Positions 27,972 through 37,854 of a DNA stretch of 64,000 nt are shown here, one piece after another (within the stretch, counting starts at the first letter, position 1; the number at the start of each line of letters is the position of its first letter). The stretch spans positions 3,919,001 through 3,983,000 of the forward strand of contig NZ_CP120683.1 of NCBI RefSeq assembly GCF_030506325.1. The letters are read 5' to 3'. This DNA is from Tunicatimonas pelagia. GTDB taxonomy: Bacteria; Bacteroidota; Bacteroidia; Cytophagales; Cyclobacteriaceae. The translations under genes and the position numbers were made by a program. The notes beneath the pieces are model-generated. The model ran no database searches, was not told the DNA's origin, and saw nothing but the letters and a program-made list of their open reading frames with translations.

Positions 27972-29231
27972 CTAGTATGTTTTAGTAGCTTTAAGCTTCG
28001 GCGCAATGTATCGGTAAATAATACTCAGTACGGCGATAGCAAAGCCAACAAATATTCCCAGAAAAATAAAGATGAAGATGATTAATTCACGATTAGGAGC
28101 ACTGGTGTCTAAAGGAACTTGCACAGGTTCTAGAACTTTGAATACGGGGGTTTGCTCCTGTACCGTAATTCTAGCTTGCTCTAGCTGTTGAGCCAATCCC
28201 TGATACACCTGAAAAGCTAACTGGTTTTCGTCCTCTAAACGCTCCTGCTCGGTTTGAGCGGTTGCCGAGATGATATTGCTATTTCTGTCCCGAAATTGAG
28301 CTAACCTTTGTTGAGCGCGAAAGTATTTATTCTGGGCTTGACTGTACTGCCTCTCCAGAAATCCAAGATTACTTTTGGCCTTCTCGGTTTTATACTCAAT
28401 GAGGTAATCGGTGAGAAAATCAACCGATAAGCTAGTAACCCTGGCGGCAGCATACGAATCAGGCATAGTCACACTTACCCGTAACATACCGTTCTCTTCA
28501 ATAGAGGTTTCTATACGCTGACGCAGTTCACCTATCGCCCCCACTTCCTTTCCCTCTAACTGTATTGCCTTTTGAGTACCCTGTGGTATTTGGCTTGCTT
28601 GACCAAGTGTATCTTCTACGGCAGCTGTATTTGGAGAAGGTTCTACGGGAGAAGGCTCTTCCTTAAAACTCTGAACTATCCGAATAGGCAGGCCAATCAG
28701 TAGTTTAGGCAAACCAATTGTGTATCGTTTAACATAGTCGGTAATGGGGGGCTCTATCAGTTCAGTAACATAATCTTTCAAAATAGCAGTAGTATCCATA
28801 TTGGCTATGAATATAGGTTGATCCATCATATTTAGAAAGAAGGGTGTACTTTGAGTAATATCCGGATACAGGTCAATACCAATATCGCCAGAAGAGCTAC
28901 CTCCTAAACTGATACCGGCTAACCCCCCGAACTGACGAAGCAAACCGGATGTTCCACCTGAAGAGGAGCCGCTTTGTGGCATGAGTACTACTTCCGAAGT
29001 ATATTCCTCCGGGCTAACTAGCGCTATAAAAATCCCAAACAGCAAAAATACTACCGTCGATACAATAATAACATTTCGCTTACCCCAAATCTGACCAATA
29101 AGATTTAAAAGATCAATCTCACCATCTTGTAGAAGTGGTTCTTGGCTCTCATTACTGTTAGAAACTCGCTTGTTTTCATCTGATATTTCGACCTTAGGCC
29201 TAGTTTCGGTATATTCTTTAGGTGTATTCAA
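27972..29231 (-). CDS. Wzz-like chain-length determinant / polysaccharide co-polymerase
   Basis: A 419-residue inner-membrane protein with one helix at about residues 52-72 and a second near 382-402, the two-helix arrangement of Wzz/PCP proteins. The periplasmic part has a Wzz opening (SPEEYTSEVVLMPQ), a serine/glycine-rich region SGSSSGGTSGLLRQFGGLAG, and a long coiled-coil region near 290-360 (FRAQQRLAQFRDRN). A PNRELI motif precedes helix 2. No C-terminal tyrosine kinase domain is present. It lies 5 bp after the export protein gene. Confidence 0.88.
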   Translation of the reverse strand: MNTPKEYTETRPKVEISDENKRVSNSNESQEPLLQDGEIDLLNLIGQIWGKRNVIIVSTVVFLLFGIFIALVSPEEYTSEVVLMPQSGSSSGGTSGLLRQFGGLAGISLGGSSSGDIGIDLYPDITQSTPFFLNMMDQPIFIANMDTTAILKDYVTELIEPPITDYVKRYTIGLPKLLIGLPIRIVQSFKEEPSPVEPSPNTAAVEDTLGQASQIPQGTQKAIQLEGKEVGAIGELRQRIETSIEENGMLRVSVTMPDSYAAARVTSLSVDFLTDYLIEYKTEKAKSNLGFLERQYSQAQNKYFRAQQRLAQFRDRNSNIISATAQTEQERLEDENQLAFQVYQGLAQQLEQARITVQEQTPVFKVLEPVQVPLDTSAPNRELIIFIFIFLGIFVGFAIAVLSIIYRYIAPKLKATKTY

Positions 29232-29236
29232 TCCTA

Positions 29237-31957
29237 TTAATCGTTACGGTCTTCTATAGCATTTAAAATACTAATGATGGCAAATGTGAGGCCACTTATA
29301 CCCGACCCTATTCCTAGCCAAGCTTGCGGACTTAAACCGTTACGAGCTTGTTTCTCAGGTACCACAATTTCCGCTCCTGGCTCAACTTTCGGATAGTTCT
29401 TGATAAACAAGAAGCTACGCGTACGATCTACCGAACCATTGGCGTAAATAATATACGATCGCTTCTTATCAGCTTGCCGGGTAAAACCACCTGATTCAGC
29501 AATGTAATTTTTAAACCCTTTGGTGCGGTCATAACGGGATGAGACGGGGTACAACACTTCCCCCCCCATACGTACTGTCTGCAACTGCTTGGGTACTTCC
29601 AGGGTATCTCCCGCTAACAGCCTAATATCGTACTTAGATCGGGGCTGGTCTAGTATTCTATCTAATCTAATCCCTATACTGTGCGTTTCTGTCTCAATCA
29701 ACTCGTAACGGGGTACTTCTATATCCTCTAGTTCCTGTTCATTAATAACCATTGGCGATAACTGAGTAGCTTGGTTCATCGTAGTATTTTGACGGGAACG
29801 GGAAGCAGGGGGCGTTGATTGAGATTCGTTCAGGAAATATTGCTGATAGCGTAAAAAACGTAGCGAGTCCTGCAAAGCCTCATCTTTTAGTGCCTTCTCT
29901 TCGTAATAGGCAGGATTTACCCGAATGAGTCGGGCACCTTCCTGATAAGCGTAAGGAGTTACTCCCCCCGCTCTTCGTACCAAGTCAGAGATGCTTTCGT
30001 TTTTGCTGGTAATGGCGTACTCTCCAGGATAAGCCACTTCGCCGGTGACAAAAACGGTTTGCTCCGGTTCATAATTGAGCGACTTGCGGATAAATACTTG
30101 ATCGGAAGGAAGTAGTTCAAAACTAGCTCCGTCGCTGGAGATAATTAAAGATGAGTTAATATCGAATTGAAAAGTTCTAGCAGTAACGGTACCACTTCCG
30201 TTAGTTCCATTAGTTCCATTAGTTCCATTAGTTCCATTAGTTCCATTAGTTCCATTAGTTCCATTAGTTCCATTAGTTCCATTAGTTCCATTAGTTCCAT
30301 TAGTTCCTTCTTGGGCATTTCTCACCGGACGAGCTACATCTACTTTAGCCTCGTAGGCTGACTCTTTCACTCCTCCAGCCATGGCTACCAAGTCGCTCAA
30401 ACTCATTCCCTTCATAAATGGATACTGACCGGGAGCCTGTACTTCTCCGTCAATACGAACGGTGTATTCTTCTTCCAGATCGGTAATAGCGTATATCCGC
30501 AGTATGTCTTCTCGCTGCAACACGGTAGGTGTGCCGCGCCCGTTGAGTACTTCGCGCAAATCTAGGGATAGTACCTGAGGGGAAAGGTCTTCGCCCCGAC
30601 GATAGAGCAGTGCCCGCCCTACGTAAGCATCTTCGCGCAACCCTTCGGCTTTGGTAATCAGCTCTCGGGCGGTAAGCCCTTCGGTAAGCGCGTACTCGCC
30701 CGGATGAAAGACCGCCCCTAGAATCTCTACCCGGTTTTCGTAGCGATCTAAGATGGAATCCACCGAGACCACATCACCGTTTTCGTGATGAAAACTATTT
30801 ATGGTTTCTTGAGACACGTCCAAAATCTTCTTTGCTCGAGGGGTGTTGCGGGTTACCTTTAAGCGGTGAGTATACGCTCTATCGGTGAAGCCACCGCCAA
30901 ATTCAATTGCTTCGGCTAACGTTTCTTCGGAATTCATTTCGTAGTAGCCCGGACGTTTTACTTGCCCCTTTAGTTCAATCCGGGTTTCGTAAGGCACTAC
31001 CCGAATAATATCCTGATCTTGCAGTTGAGTAGTACCTGATGGTTCTTCGGCTCCTACTAACAAATCGTACATATCCAGCACATCGGCCACTTCTCCGCCC
31101 CGCACAATTTCTACATTGCGGAATGATCCAATAAACGAAGGACCACCGGACAAATACAACGCAGTAAAGGCCGAAGCTAAAGAAGAAAGGGTGTACGTGC
31201 CTGGCTTACGCACTTCACCTACAATAGTAACTTTGATACTCCGAGCACTACCCAGAGTTACTTCAGCGTAGGTATTGGCTGGTCGCTCTCGGTTGCCCCG
31301 CAGCCCGGCGTAAATTTCGGCTAATCGGTTGATGGTTCTTCGCTCGGCCTCTTCAATGGTGAGGCCGTTTACGTACACTGGCCCCAAATTATCAATTCGG
31401 ATAGCCCCGCTTCGGTCTACCTCCAACAGGTAATCTTGCTGAGAGGCCCCCCAAATATTGATGGACAGTTCATCGCCCGGGCCTAACTGGTAATTTTTAG
31501 GAGTCGCAATGTTTAGATTAGGTTCAAAAGTTAAGTCTTGACTATTGAACAGATCAAATCCAAATACTTTTTGCTCTTCCTCGCTAACCGTATCTAGCAT
31601 AGGGTCGCGTTGGGAGAGGCTATCTGCTCCAGCTTCATTATCAGAAAATGGGGATTGTTGCCGGGAAGAGGAGGATCTACTACCACCGCGCTGAAGCTGC
31701 TGCATCCGCCGGACTAGTTTAGTTACCTCAGTACGAGGCATTCCCCGAATCAGGGCCTGCTCCTGAATGTTTTGAATACTAATGTTTCGCTCTTCAGCCG
31801 CTTGCACTAGGCGCTGAATCTGTTCATCTGAATAGTTATCTACCTTCACTCGGCTCCAATCTTGTTGCTGGAGCAAACCAGGATCCTGACCGTAAACTGA
31901 AGTCAAGGCAAATAACAGTAGAGAAGAAAAAAGGAAAAAAAGATGCTGCTTTAACAT
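29237..31957 (-). CDS. SLBB-domain polysaccharide export protein, Wza-like
   Basis: A 906-residue outer-membrane export protein. Residues 1-23 are a signal peptide without a lipobox cysteine. A Poly_export domain starts at NYQLGPGDELSINIWG (about residue 155). Several SLBB repeats follow, for example VTIVGEVRKPGTYTL, YTVRIDGEVQAPGQYPF, VFVTGEVAYPGEYAI and VRMGGEVLYPVS. A C-terminal transmembrane helix ends the protein. It is far longer than enterobacterial Wza (about 380), as is common for Bacteroidota homologues. A Thr-Asn-Gly repeat at about residues 550-586 interrupts one SLBB region. It is the first gene after the promoter at 32028-32059. Confidence 0.92.
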   Translation of the reverse strand: MLKQHLFFLFSSLLLFALTSVYGQDPGLLQQQDWSRVKVDNYSDEQIQRLVQAAEERNISIQNIQEQALIRGMPRTEVTKLVRRMQQLQRGGSRSSSSRQQSPFSDNEAGADSLSQRDPMLDTVSEEEQKVFGFDLFNSQDLTFEPNLNIATPKNYQLGPGDELSINIWGASQQDYLLEVDRSGAIRIDNLGPVYVNGLTIEEAERRTINRLAEIYAGLRGNRERPANTYAEVTLGSARSIKVTIVGEVRKPGTYTLSSLASAFTALYLSGGPSFIGSFRNVEIVRGGEVADVLDMYDLLVGAEEPSGTTQLQDQDIIRVVPYETRIELKGQVKRPGYYEMNSEETLAEAIEFGGGFTDRAYTHRLKVTRNTPRAKKILDVSQETINSFHHENGDVVSVDSILDRYENRVEILGAVFHPGEYALTEGLTARELITKAEGLREDAYVGRALLYRRGEDLSPQVLSLDLREVLNGRGTPTVLQREDILRIYAITDLEEEYTVRIDGEVQAPGQYPFMKGMSLSDLVAMAGGVKESAYEAKVDVARPVRNAQEGTNGTNGTNGTNGTNGTNGTNGTNGTNGTNGTNGTNGSGTVTARTFQFDINSSLIISSDGASFELLPSDQVFIRKSLNYEPEQTVFVTGEVAYPGEYAITSKNESISDLVRRAGGVTPYAYQEGARLIRVNPAYYEEKALKDEALQDSLRFLRYQQYFLNESQSTPPASRSRQNTTMNQATQLSPMVINEQELEDIEVPRYELIETETHSIGIRLDRILDQPRSKYDIRLLAGDTLEVPKQLQTVRMGGEVLYPVSSRYDRTKGFKNYIAESGGFTRQADKKRSYIIYANGSVDRTRSFLFIKNYPKVEPGAEIVVPEKQARNGLSPQAWLGIGSGISGLTFAIISILNAIEDRND
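30201..30307 (-). repeat. 9-bp tandem repeat coding a Thr-Asn-Gly tract
   Basis: The unit ttagttcca is repeated 11 times exactly from 30201 to 30299 and followed by 8 more matching bases. In the export protein frame it encodes a run of Thr-Asn-Gly. The copies are identical at DNA level, which indicates recent slippage. Because the unit is a multiple of three, copy-number changes alter length but not frame. Confidence 0.97.
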
Positions 31958-32027
31958 ACGGTACTTTGCGGCGTGAACTTGCTCGGGAGTCGGCTTCCGT
32001 TTTTGTGGAGGCTGATAAAACCCAGCG

Positions 32028-32059
32028 CAAAACTACATATACTCTAACTATCTGACAAA
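32028..32059 (-). promoter_or_regulatory. predicted promoter of the polysaccharide operon
   Basis: On the minus strand TTTG (32056-32059) is followed after 20 bases by TAGTTTTG (32028-32035), an exact TAnnTTTG box. Transcription would start near 32021, giving a leader of about 64 bases before the export protein start at 31957. Both boxes and spacing fit the primary sigma factor of Bacteroidota. Confidence 0.6.
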
Positions 32060-32296
32060 CACTTAGATTAATTTGGCAAGTTTGAGAACGAAACCCCCGG
32101 ATAGGGTTATTGTATTGACTGACAATATTTTGACAAAAACTGCGCCATATACAGAAAAACGTACTCGCTTTTGTTTGGGAGTAAGAACGATAAAAAAGAA
32201 CATTATAGTATTATCTGGACAATTAATAAAATATAAGCGGGGTAATACTGCTTTTTCTCAGATACAGACATAGCGTAGATTAGCGAATAGAAAGAT

Positions 32297-32326
32297 TTTG
32301 CACATCGTACTAAAAAGGTATATTTA
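32297..32326 (+). promoter_or_regulatory. candidate promoter of polA
   Basis: TTTG at 32297-32300 is followed after 18 bases by TATATTTA (32319-32326), one mismatch from TAnnTTTG. The leader would be about 85 bases. The call is weaker than the divergent promoter. Confidence 0.35.
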
Positions 32327-32416
32327 CCAGCATTCGTACTGTTTCTTGCGAATGTTGCGCTTTTTTCTTGCCGGAATACACTTGCAAATCCGCCCCCTTG
32401 TCCTCACCTTCGCAGT

Positions 32417-35197
32417 ATGAGTCAACCTACGAAAAAACTATTTTTACTGGATGCAATGGCACTTATTTATCGTGCCCATTTTGCTTTTAGCAAGAATCCC
32501 CGCATCAATTCTAAAGGGATGAATACGGGAGCTGCTTTAGGCTTTACCAATGCGCTGGTAGAAGTGCTGAATAAGGAAAAACCCTCGCACATTGCGGTAG
32601 CATTTGATACCTCAGCTCCTACTTTCCGGCATAAACAGTACGAAGCGTACAAAGCTCATCGGGAGGCCCAACCGGAAGACATTCAGGTGGCGATTCCAAT
32701 TGTGAAAGATATCATCCGCGCGTTTAATATTCCGGTGCTGGAGCTAGATGGGTTCGAGGCCGATGATATTATCGGCACGTTTGCCAAGCAAGCCGCTCGG
32801 CGGGAATTTACCGTTTATATGATGACCCCCGACAAAGATTTTGCCCAACTTGTGGAAGATTGCATCTTCTTGTATAAACCTGCCTACATGGGCAATAGCG
32901 TAGATATACTGGGTATTCCCGAGGTGCTTAAAAAATTTGATATTCAGCAGGTAGATCAGGTACGCGATATGCTGGGCCTGCAAGGCGATGCTTCAGATAA
33001 CATTCCGGGCATACCGGGAGTAGGGCCAAAAACAGCGTCTAAGCTACTGAAAGAATATGGTTCGGTAGAAGGAGTTATTGCCAATGCCGAACAGCTCAAG
33101 GGAAAGCAACGGGAACGAGTAATTGAGTTCAGCGAGCAAGGATTACTTTCTAAAGAGTTGGCAACCATCAAAATTGATGTGCCCCTGCCGTTTGAAGAAG
33201 AAAATTTGAAACTGGATAATCCAAATGAACCAGCTTTACGGAAATTATTTGAGGAGCTGGAGTTTCGTACCCTCGCTCGGCGGGTACTGGATAAGCACCC
33301 CAACTTACAGCCTACGCAGGGCGGCTTGTTTGATACCGAAGAGTTGGCTCCCGATCATAATCAGCTTCCCTTTGTCTTTGAAGATTCTATTAAAAGTACT
33401 GAGCACAACTACCAATTGGTAGATACTGCTGAGAAGCGAGCCGGCCTAATTACGAAGCTTGCTAAACAGTCAGCCATCTGCTTTGATACCGAGACTGATA
33501 GTTTAGACGCGATGGAAACGCAGTTAGTAGGGTTAGCGTTCGCGTGCAAAACCGGGGAAGCTTACTACGTTCCGGTTTCCGAAAAAAAGGATGAAGCCCA
33601 ACAAGTGGTAGACGAGTTCAAACCCTTATTGAGCAATGAGCAAATTCTTAAAATTGGGCAAAACCTAAAATTTGATATTCTGGTGCTTAAAAAGTACGGG
33701 GTAGAAGTGGCTGGAGCAATGTTCGATACCATGATTGCCCACTACCTGATTGATCCGGAAACCAGCCACTCAATGGACGTGATGGCGGAGAATTACCTAA
33801 ATTATAAGCCAGTTTCTATTGAGAGCCTCATTGGTAAGAAGGGTAAAAACCAGGGAAGTATGCGGGATATTCCGGTGGAGGAAGTAACGGAGTACGCCGG
33901 AGAGGATGCCGATATTACCCTACAGCTGAAAGAAGTTTTTGAAAAAAAACTGGGCGAAGACGAAAAGCTACTGAAGCTATTTAACCGGATGGAAATGCCT
34001 TTGGTACCTGTACTAGCTTCTATGGAATACGAAGGAGTAAAAGTAGAACCTGCTGTGTTAGAAGAACTTTCAGGCGAATTGGCGCGAGATATTGGGCGGA
34101 TTGAACAGGAAATTTACGAAGTAGCTGGGGCAGAATTTAATATCGGATCGCCTAAGCAGTTAGGAGAAGTACTCTTCGATCGCCTAAAACTGCTGGAAAA
34201 ACCCAAACGTACCAAATCGGGACAGTACGCTACCGGAGAAGCGATTCTTTCGGATTTGGCTACCGAGCATGATATTGCCCGACGCATTCTGGATTACCGC
34301 GAGCTTGTCAAACTCAAAAACACCTACATTGATGCCCTGCCCAAGCTTATTAGCCCGCGGGATAATCGCATTCACACCTCCTACAATCAGGCAGTTACGG
34401 CTACCGGGCGGCTGAGTTCTACCAATCCTAATCTTCAAAACATCCCCATTCGTACCGAAAAAGGGCAACTTATCCGCAAAGCGTTTGTACCGCGTGGCGA
34501 TGATTTTATATTACTTGCTGCCGATTACTCGCAGGTGGAGTTGCGGATTATGGCTTCCTTCGCGCAGGATGAAACGATGATTAGTGCTTTCCAAAACGGG
34601 CAGGATATTCACGCGGCTACCGCCAGTAAAATATTTGAAGTTCCGCTGGATGAAGTAACTCCTGATATGCGCCGTAAAGCGAAAACCGCCAACTTTGGCA
34701 TTATCTACGGCGTCTCTGCCTTTGGTTTGGCTCAACGACTAAGCATTCCTCGCTCCGAAGCATCCGACATTATCAAAGCCTACTTTGAACAATTTCCCAG
34801 TGTGCGGGGCTACATGGATCGGGTGATTCAGCAGGCCCGGGAGGCAGAATACGTAGAAACAATATTGGGCCGTAAGCGCTATCTGAACGATATAAATTCT
34901 CGCAATCCTACCCTACGAGGCTACAGCGAACGCAACGCTATTAATGCCCCCATTCAAGGAACAGCGGCCGATATGATAAAAATTGCGATGGTGGATATTG
35001 CCGCGTGGATGCGACAAGAAAAACTAAAATCCCGCATGATTCTGCAAGTACACGATGAACTAGTGTTTGACGCCCACCGCGACGAACAGGAAAAGCTAAA
35101 AGAGAAAGTCTGCGAATTAATGATTAACGCCTTACCTCTCGATGTTCCGATGGAAGTAGGCACTGGTCTCGGTGAAAATTGGTTGCAAGCACATTAA
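32417..35197 (+). CDS. polA: DNA polymerase I
   Basis: A 926-residue family A polymerase for gap filling and Okazaki primer removal. Residues 1-300 are the 5'-3' exonuclease (DGFEADDIIGT, MTPDKDFAQLV, GLQGDASDNIPGIPGVGPKTA). Residues about 340-510 are the 3'-5' proofreading exonuclease with the FDTETDSLD acidic pair intact. The polymerase domain holds motif A (LAADYSQVELRIMAS), motif B (RRKAKTANFGIIYGVSAFG) and motif C (ILQVHDELVFD). All key acidic residues are present, so all three activities are expected. It is a stand-alone gene on the plus strand. Confidence 0.98.
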   Translation: MSQPTKKLFLLDAMALIYRAHFAFSKNPRINSKGMNTGAALGFTNALVEVLNKEKPSHIAVAFDTSAPTFRHKQYEAYKAHREAQPEDIQVAIPIVKDIIRAFNIPVLELDGFEADDIIGTFAKQAARREFTVYMMTPDKDFAQLVEDCIFLYKPAYMGNSVDILGIPEVLKKFDIQQVDQVRDMLGLQGDASDNIPGIPGVGPKTASKLLKEYGSVEGVIANAEQLKGKQRERVIEFSEQGLLSKELATIKIDVPLPFEEENLKLDNPNEPALRKLFEELEFRTLARRVLDKHPNLQPTQGGLFDTEELAPDHNQLPFVFEDSIKSTEHNYQLVDTAEKRAGLITKLAKQSAICFDTETDSLDAMETQLVGLAFACKTGEAYYVPVSEKKDEAQQVVDEFKPLLSNEQILKIGQNLKFDILVLKKYGVEVAGAMFDTMIAHYLIDPETSHSMDVMAENYLNYKPVSIESLIGKKGKNQGSMRDIPVEEVTEYAGEDADITLQLKEVFEKKLGEDEKLLKLFNRMEMPLVPVLASMEYEGVKVEPAVLEELSGELARDIGRIEQEIYEVAGAEFNIGSPKQLGEVLFDRLKLLEKPKRTKSGQYATGEAILSDLATEHDIARRILDYRELVKLKNTYIDALPKLISPRDNRIHTSYNQAVTATGRLSSTNPNLQNIPIRTEKGQLIRKAFVPRGDDFILLAADYSQVELRIMASFAQDETMISAFQNGQDIHAATASKIFEVPLDEVTPDMRRKAKTANFGIIYGVSAFGLAQRLSIPRSEASDIIKAYFEQFPSVRGYMDRVIQQAREAEYVETILGRKRYLNDINSRNPTLRGYSERNAINAPIQGTAADMIKIAMVDIAAWMRQEKLKSRMILQVHDELVFDAHRDEQEKLKEKVCELMINALPLDVPMEVGTGLGENWLQAH

Positions 35198-35362
35198 AAA
35201 CGGAGGAATGACAATGAGTAATTAGCAGTGTGCAATTTGCAATGAAATAGGAGATCAAGAACCAGAAACCACTACGCAGAATGCCGGAACGGTAGAAGGT
35301 GAAAAAGAGAAGTAAATTGCTCATTGTTCACTGTACACTGTTCATTGTTGTTCGGTCTCCGT

Positions 35363-37606
35363 CTAAAGGTTTTCAGTAATAAACGCAGTAATCATTGTGA
35401 ACAGGTGCAGGCGAGTGTTTCCGCCGTAGATGCCGTGGTTGCGATTGGGGTAGTAAAATGAATCAAAAGATTTTCCGGCTGCAATTAGCGCATTCTGCAT
35501 TTCTACCGCATTCTGAAAGTGAACGTTATCATCGCCTGTACCGTGAATCAGTAGTAGATCAGCTTCCAGCTTCTCGGCGTGCGTAAGCGGCGAGTACTCA
35601 TCGTAGCCTTTCGGGTTAAGCTGCGGCGTTTGTAAATAGCGTTCGGTATAAATAGTATCGTACAGCCGCCAGTTGGTAACCGGAGCCACCGATACGCCCA
35701 ACGAAAACACATCACTACCCAGTAGCGTGCTTAGCAACGTCATGTAGCCCCCGTAGCTCCAACCCCAAATACCAATCCGTTCGGCATCTATGTAAGGCAA
35801 TTTACCGAAATAGCGGGCACTGGCAATCTGATCCGCTACTTCGTACTTTCCCAGATTATTGTAGGTAACTGTCCGAAAATCTCTTCCTCTCGCTCCGGTG
35901 CCCCGATTATCGACACAGGCTACCAAATATCCTTTTTGAGCTAAATAATGAAACCAAGGCTCGTGCCCTGCCAGCCAGCTATCGCGTACTAACTGAGAGC
36001 CTGGCCCTCCGTATACGAACATCAGCAGCGGATAGGTTTTTGTAGAGTCAAAATCCGCGGGCTTAATAACGTAAGCGTTTAACTTTAGCGTATCGTCTAC
36101 CGGAACCTGGATGTATTCTTTGGCACCCATTCGGTAAGAGGCCACCGCCTTTTTCAACTTAGCATTATCTTCTAGCACTTTTACCAACTTACCGCTGGGA
36201 GCTTGGTGTAAACCGACTACTAGGGGCTGATCTGACGAAGAGTAGCGATCAATGTAATAGGTAAAATCAGGGTTCAGTGTAATGCTGTGCGTACCTGGCA
36301 GTTCGGTCAACCGCTTTTTTCGCTTACCATCCATCCGAACGGTGTACAAGTGCCGCTCCAGGGGTGAGACTTCGGTAGAGGTGTAGTAAATAAGCTTCTT
36401 ATCTTCGTCTACCCCTAAAAACTCACTCACCTCCCAATTTCCCTGTGTAATCTGACGAACCAGTGAGCCATCTACGGTGTGCAGATAAATATGCTTGAAA
36501 CCGTCTTGTTCGCTGGTCCGTACAAACTGCTCCCCATTTTTTAGATAGATAAGCTGATCGTTAAAGTCTAAGTCTACGTAAGTGTTACTTTCCTCGGTAA
36601 GCACTACCGTTGCTTTTCCGGTTGTGGCATTGGCGTGAATAATTTCCAACTGGTTTTGCAATCGGTTCATCCGAATGATTGACAGCTGATTGTTATCGGT
36701 TGTCCACTGCATACGCGGTACGTAAATATCCGTCTCTTCTCCCAAATCTACCGAAACAGTTTGCTGATCCTCTAATTGATAAATAGAAACGTTAACCTTA
36801 GAATTGGTTTCTCCCGCCTTTGGGTATTTGAAACGATAATCCTCCGGGTACAAGCCATTCCATACTTGCATGTTATATTCTGGCACAGTAGCCTCATTGA
36901 ACGATGCGTAGGCAATTTTATCTCCGGTAGGCGACCAAAAGAAGGCTTTAGTCACCGAAAACTCTTCTTCGTACACCCAATCAGTGCTACCGTGAATTAA
37001 CTTGTTCTTTTCTCCGTCAGAGGTTACTTGCGTTATGGAGCCGTCGCTGAGCGTTACATAAAATAGATTATTGTTCCGCACAAAAGCTACCTTACTGCCG
37101 TCGGGCGAGAAAGTGGCGTACGACTGTTTCCCACCATCGACCAGCGGACGAAATGAGCCATCGGTGCGATCGTAAACGTAGTAGTAGGCCTGGGAAGAGC
37201 GGCGATAGATTGGTGCTAGCTCAGTCGCTATCAGCACCTTGTTGCCGTTGGGGCTAAAGGAGTACTGCTGATACGATAATGCGTACGGCTCATCTTCGGG
37301 TATTAGATTACGCCCGTTCACGAGTGTATCTACGGCTTCGCCGGTAGTGATGTCGTACTGAATAATATGCTGGTAGTACTCACTCTCTTCCTGTACCTGC
37401 GAAGTATAGTACTGGCCATTATCCATCCAGTTAATTCCCTTCACATCAGCTTGAGAAAATAAGCTTTGACCGTATATAGCTTCCAGCGTAAGCGAATCGG
37501 TTTGCCCCCAACTACTGCTAGTATAAAGTAACAGAAGTGGAGATAAAATGGCTATAAAATTGGTTTTTTTACTGATTTCTCGTATTTCAATCATTTTCTT
37601 ACACAT
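35363..37606 (-). CDS. S9 family dipeptidyl peptidase IV-like protease
   Basis: A secreted serine peptidase. The frame opens at 37705, but the methionine at 37606 or 37594 places the signal peptide (FIAILSPLLLLYTSSSWGQ) at the N-terminus, so this start is preferred. The first 500 residues are the DPP IV beta-propeller; DWVYEEEFSVTKAFFWSP carries the glutamate pair that binds the substrate N-terminus. The catalytic domain has GWSYGGYM (nucleophile serine), HGTGDDNVHFQ (aspartate) and RNHGIYGG (histidine). It removes X-Pro/X-Ala dipeptides in the periplasm in related bacteria. It is convergent with polA, 165 bp away. Confidence 0.93.
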   Translation of the reverse strand: MCKKMIEIREISKKTNFIAILSPLLLLYTSSSWGQTDSLTLEAIYGQSLFSQADVKGINWMDNGQYYTSQVQEESEYYQHIIQYDITTGEAVDTLVNGRNLIPEDEPYALSYQQYSFSPNGNKVLIATELAPIYRRSSQAYYYVYDRTDGSFRPLVDGGKQSYATFSPDGSKVAFVRNNNLFYVTLSDGSITQVTSDGEKNKLIHGSTDWVYEEEFSVTKAFFWSPTGDKIAYASFNEATVPEYNMQVWNGLYPEDYRFKYPKAGETNSKVNVSIYQLEDQQTVSVDLGEETDIYVPRMQWTTDNNQLSIIRMNRLQNQLEIIHANATTGKATVVLTEESNTYVDLDFNDQLIYLKNGEQFVRTSEQDGFKHIYLHTVDGSLVRQITQGNWEVSEFLGVDEDKKLIYYTSTEVSPLERHLYTVRMDGKRKKRLTELPGTHSITLNPDFTYYIDRYSSSDQPLVVGLHQAPSGKLVKVLEDNAKLKKAVASYRMGAKEYIQVPVDDTLKLNAYVIKPADFDSTKTYPLLMFVYGGPGSQLVRDSWLAGHEPWFHYLAQKGYLVACVDNRGTGARGRDFRTVTYNNLGKYEVADQIASARYFGKLPYIDAERIGIWGWSYGGYMTLLSTLLGSDVFSLGVSVAPVTNWRLYDTIYTERYLQTPQLNPKGYDEYSPLTHAEKLEADLLLIHGTGDDNVHFQNAVEMQNALIAAGKSFDSFYYPNRNHGIYGGNTRLHLFTMITAFITENL

Positions 37607-37854
37607 CGGTAGTTTTGCTTTTAGCACTAACGGTCGTTCCGTTACTAGTGGTTCAAAGTTAAACAGTTTACTGGCATTGTAGTTATATAGAGTAAGCAAT
37701 AGCAAATATCATTTTTTTACTAATGGATATTTATTTTTTAGCTGTTTTTTGCTGCGCCCTAAAATAACTTCTTGCCAAACCTCTTATTTCTTACAAATAG
37801 GGTAAGCAACTTTATCAATACGGTATAGTTTATGTACAGGTAATCGTAAATCTG

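Larger units (their letters stand above)
31958..32416. other. divergent intergenic region between export operon and polA
   Basis: This 459-base region contains no supported gene. It holds one strong promoter-like sequence facing the polysaccharide operon and one weaker candidate facing polA. The remaining AT-rich stretch 32065-32290 shows no clear hairpin or conserved RNA element to my eye. Confidence 0.6.

Noticed and set aside
30201-30307. Possible CRISPR array or phase-variation switch
   Set aside because: Units are 9 bp without spacers, so not CRISPR; the unit is a multiple of three, so copy changes cannot switch the frame.
30167-30361. Plus-strand frame rich in Ser-Ile-Ser repeats
   Set aside because: It is the antisense reading of the Thr-Asn-Gly repeat in the export protein gene and has no independent support.
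32956-33303. 115-codon minus-strand frame inside polA
   Set aside because: Antisense shadow of a clearly coding polA region.
35198-35362. Hairpin or RNA gene between polA and the peptidase gene
   Set aside because: Only short repeats of cattgttcactgt type are visible; there is no strong stem with a T-run and no tRNA cloverleaf.
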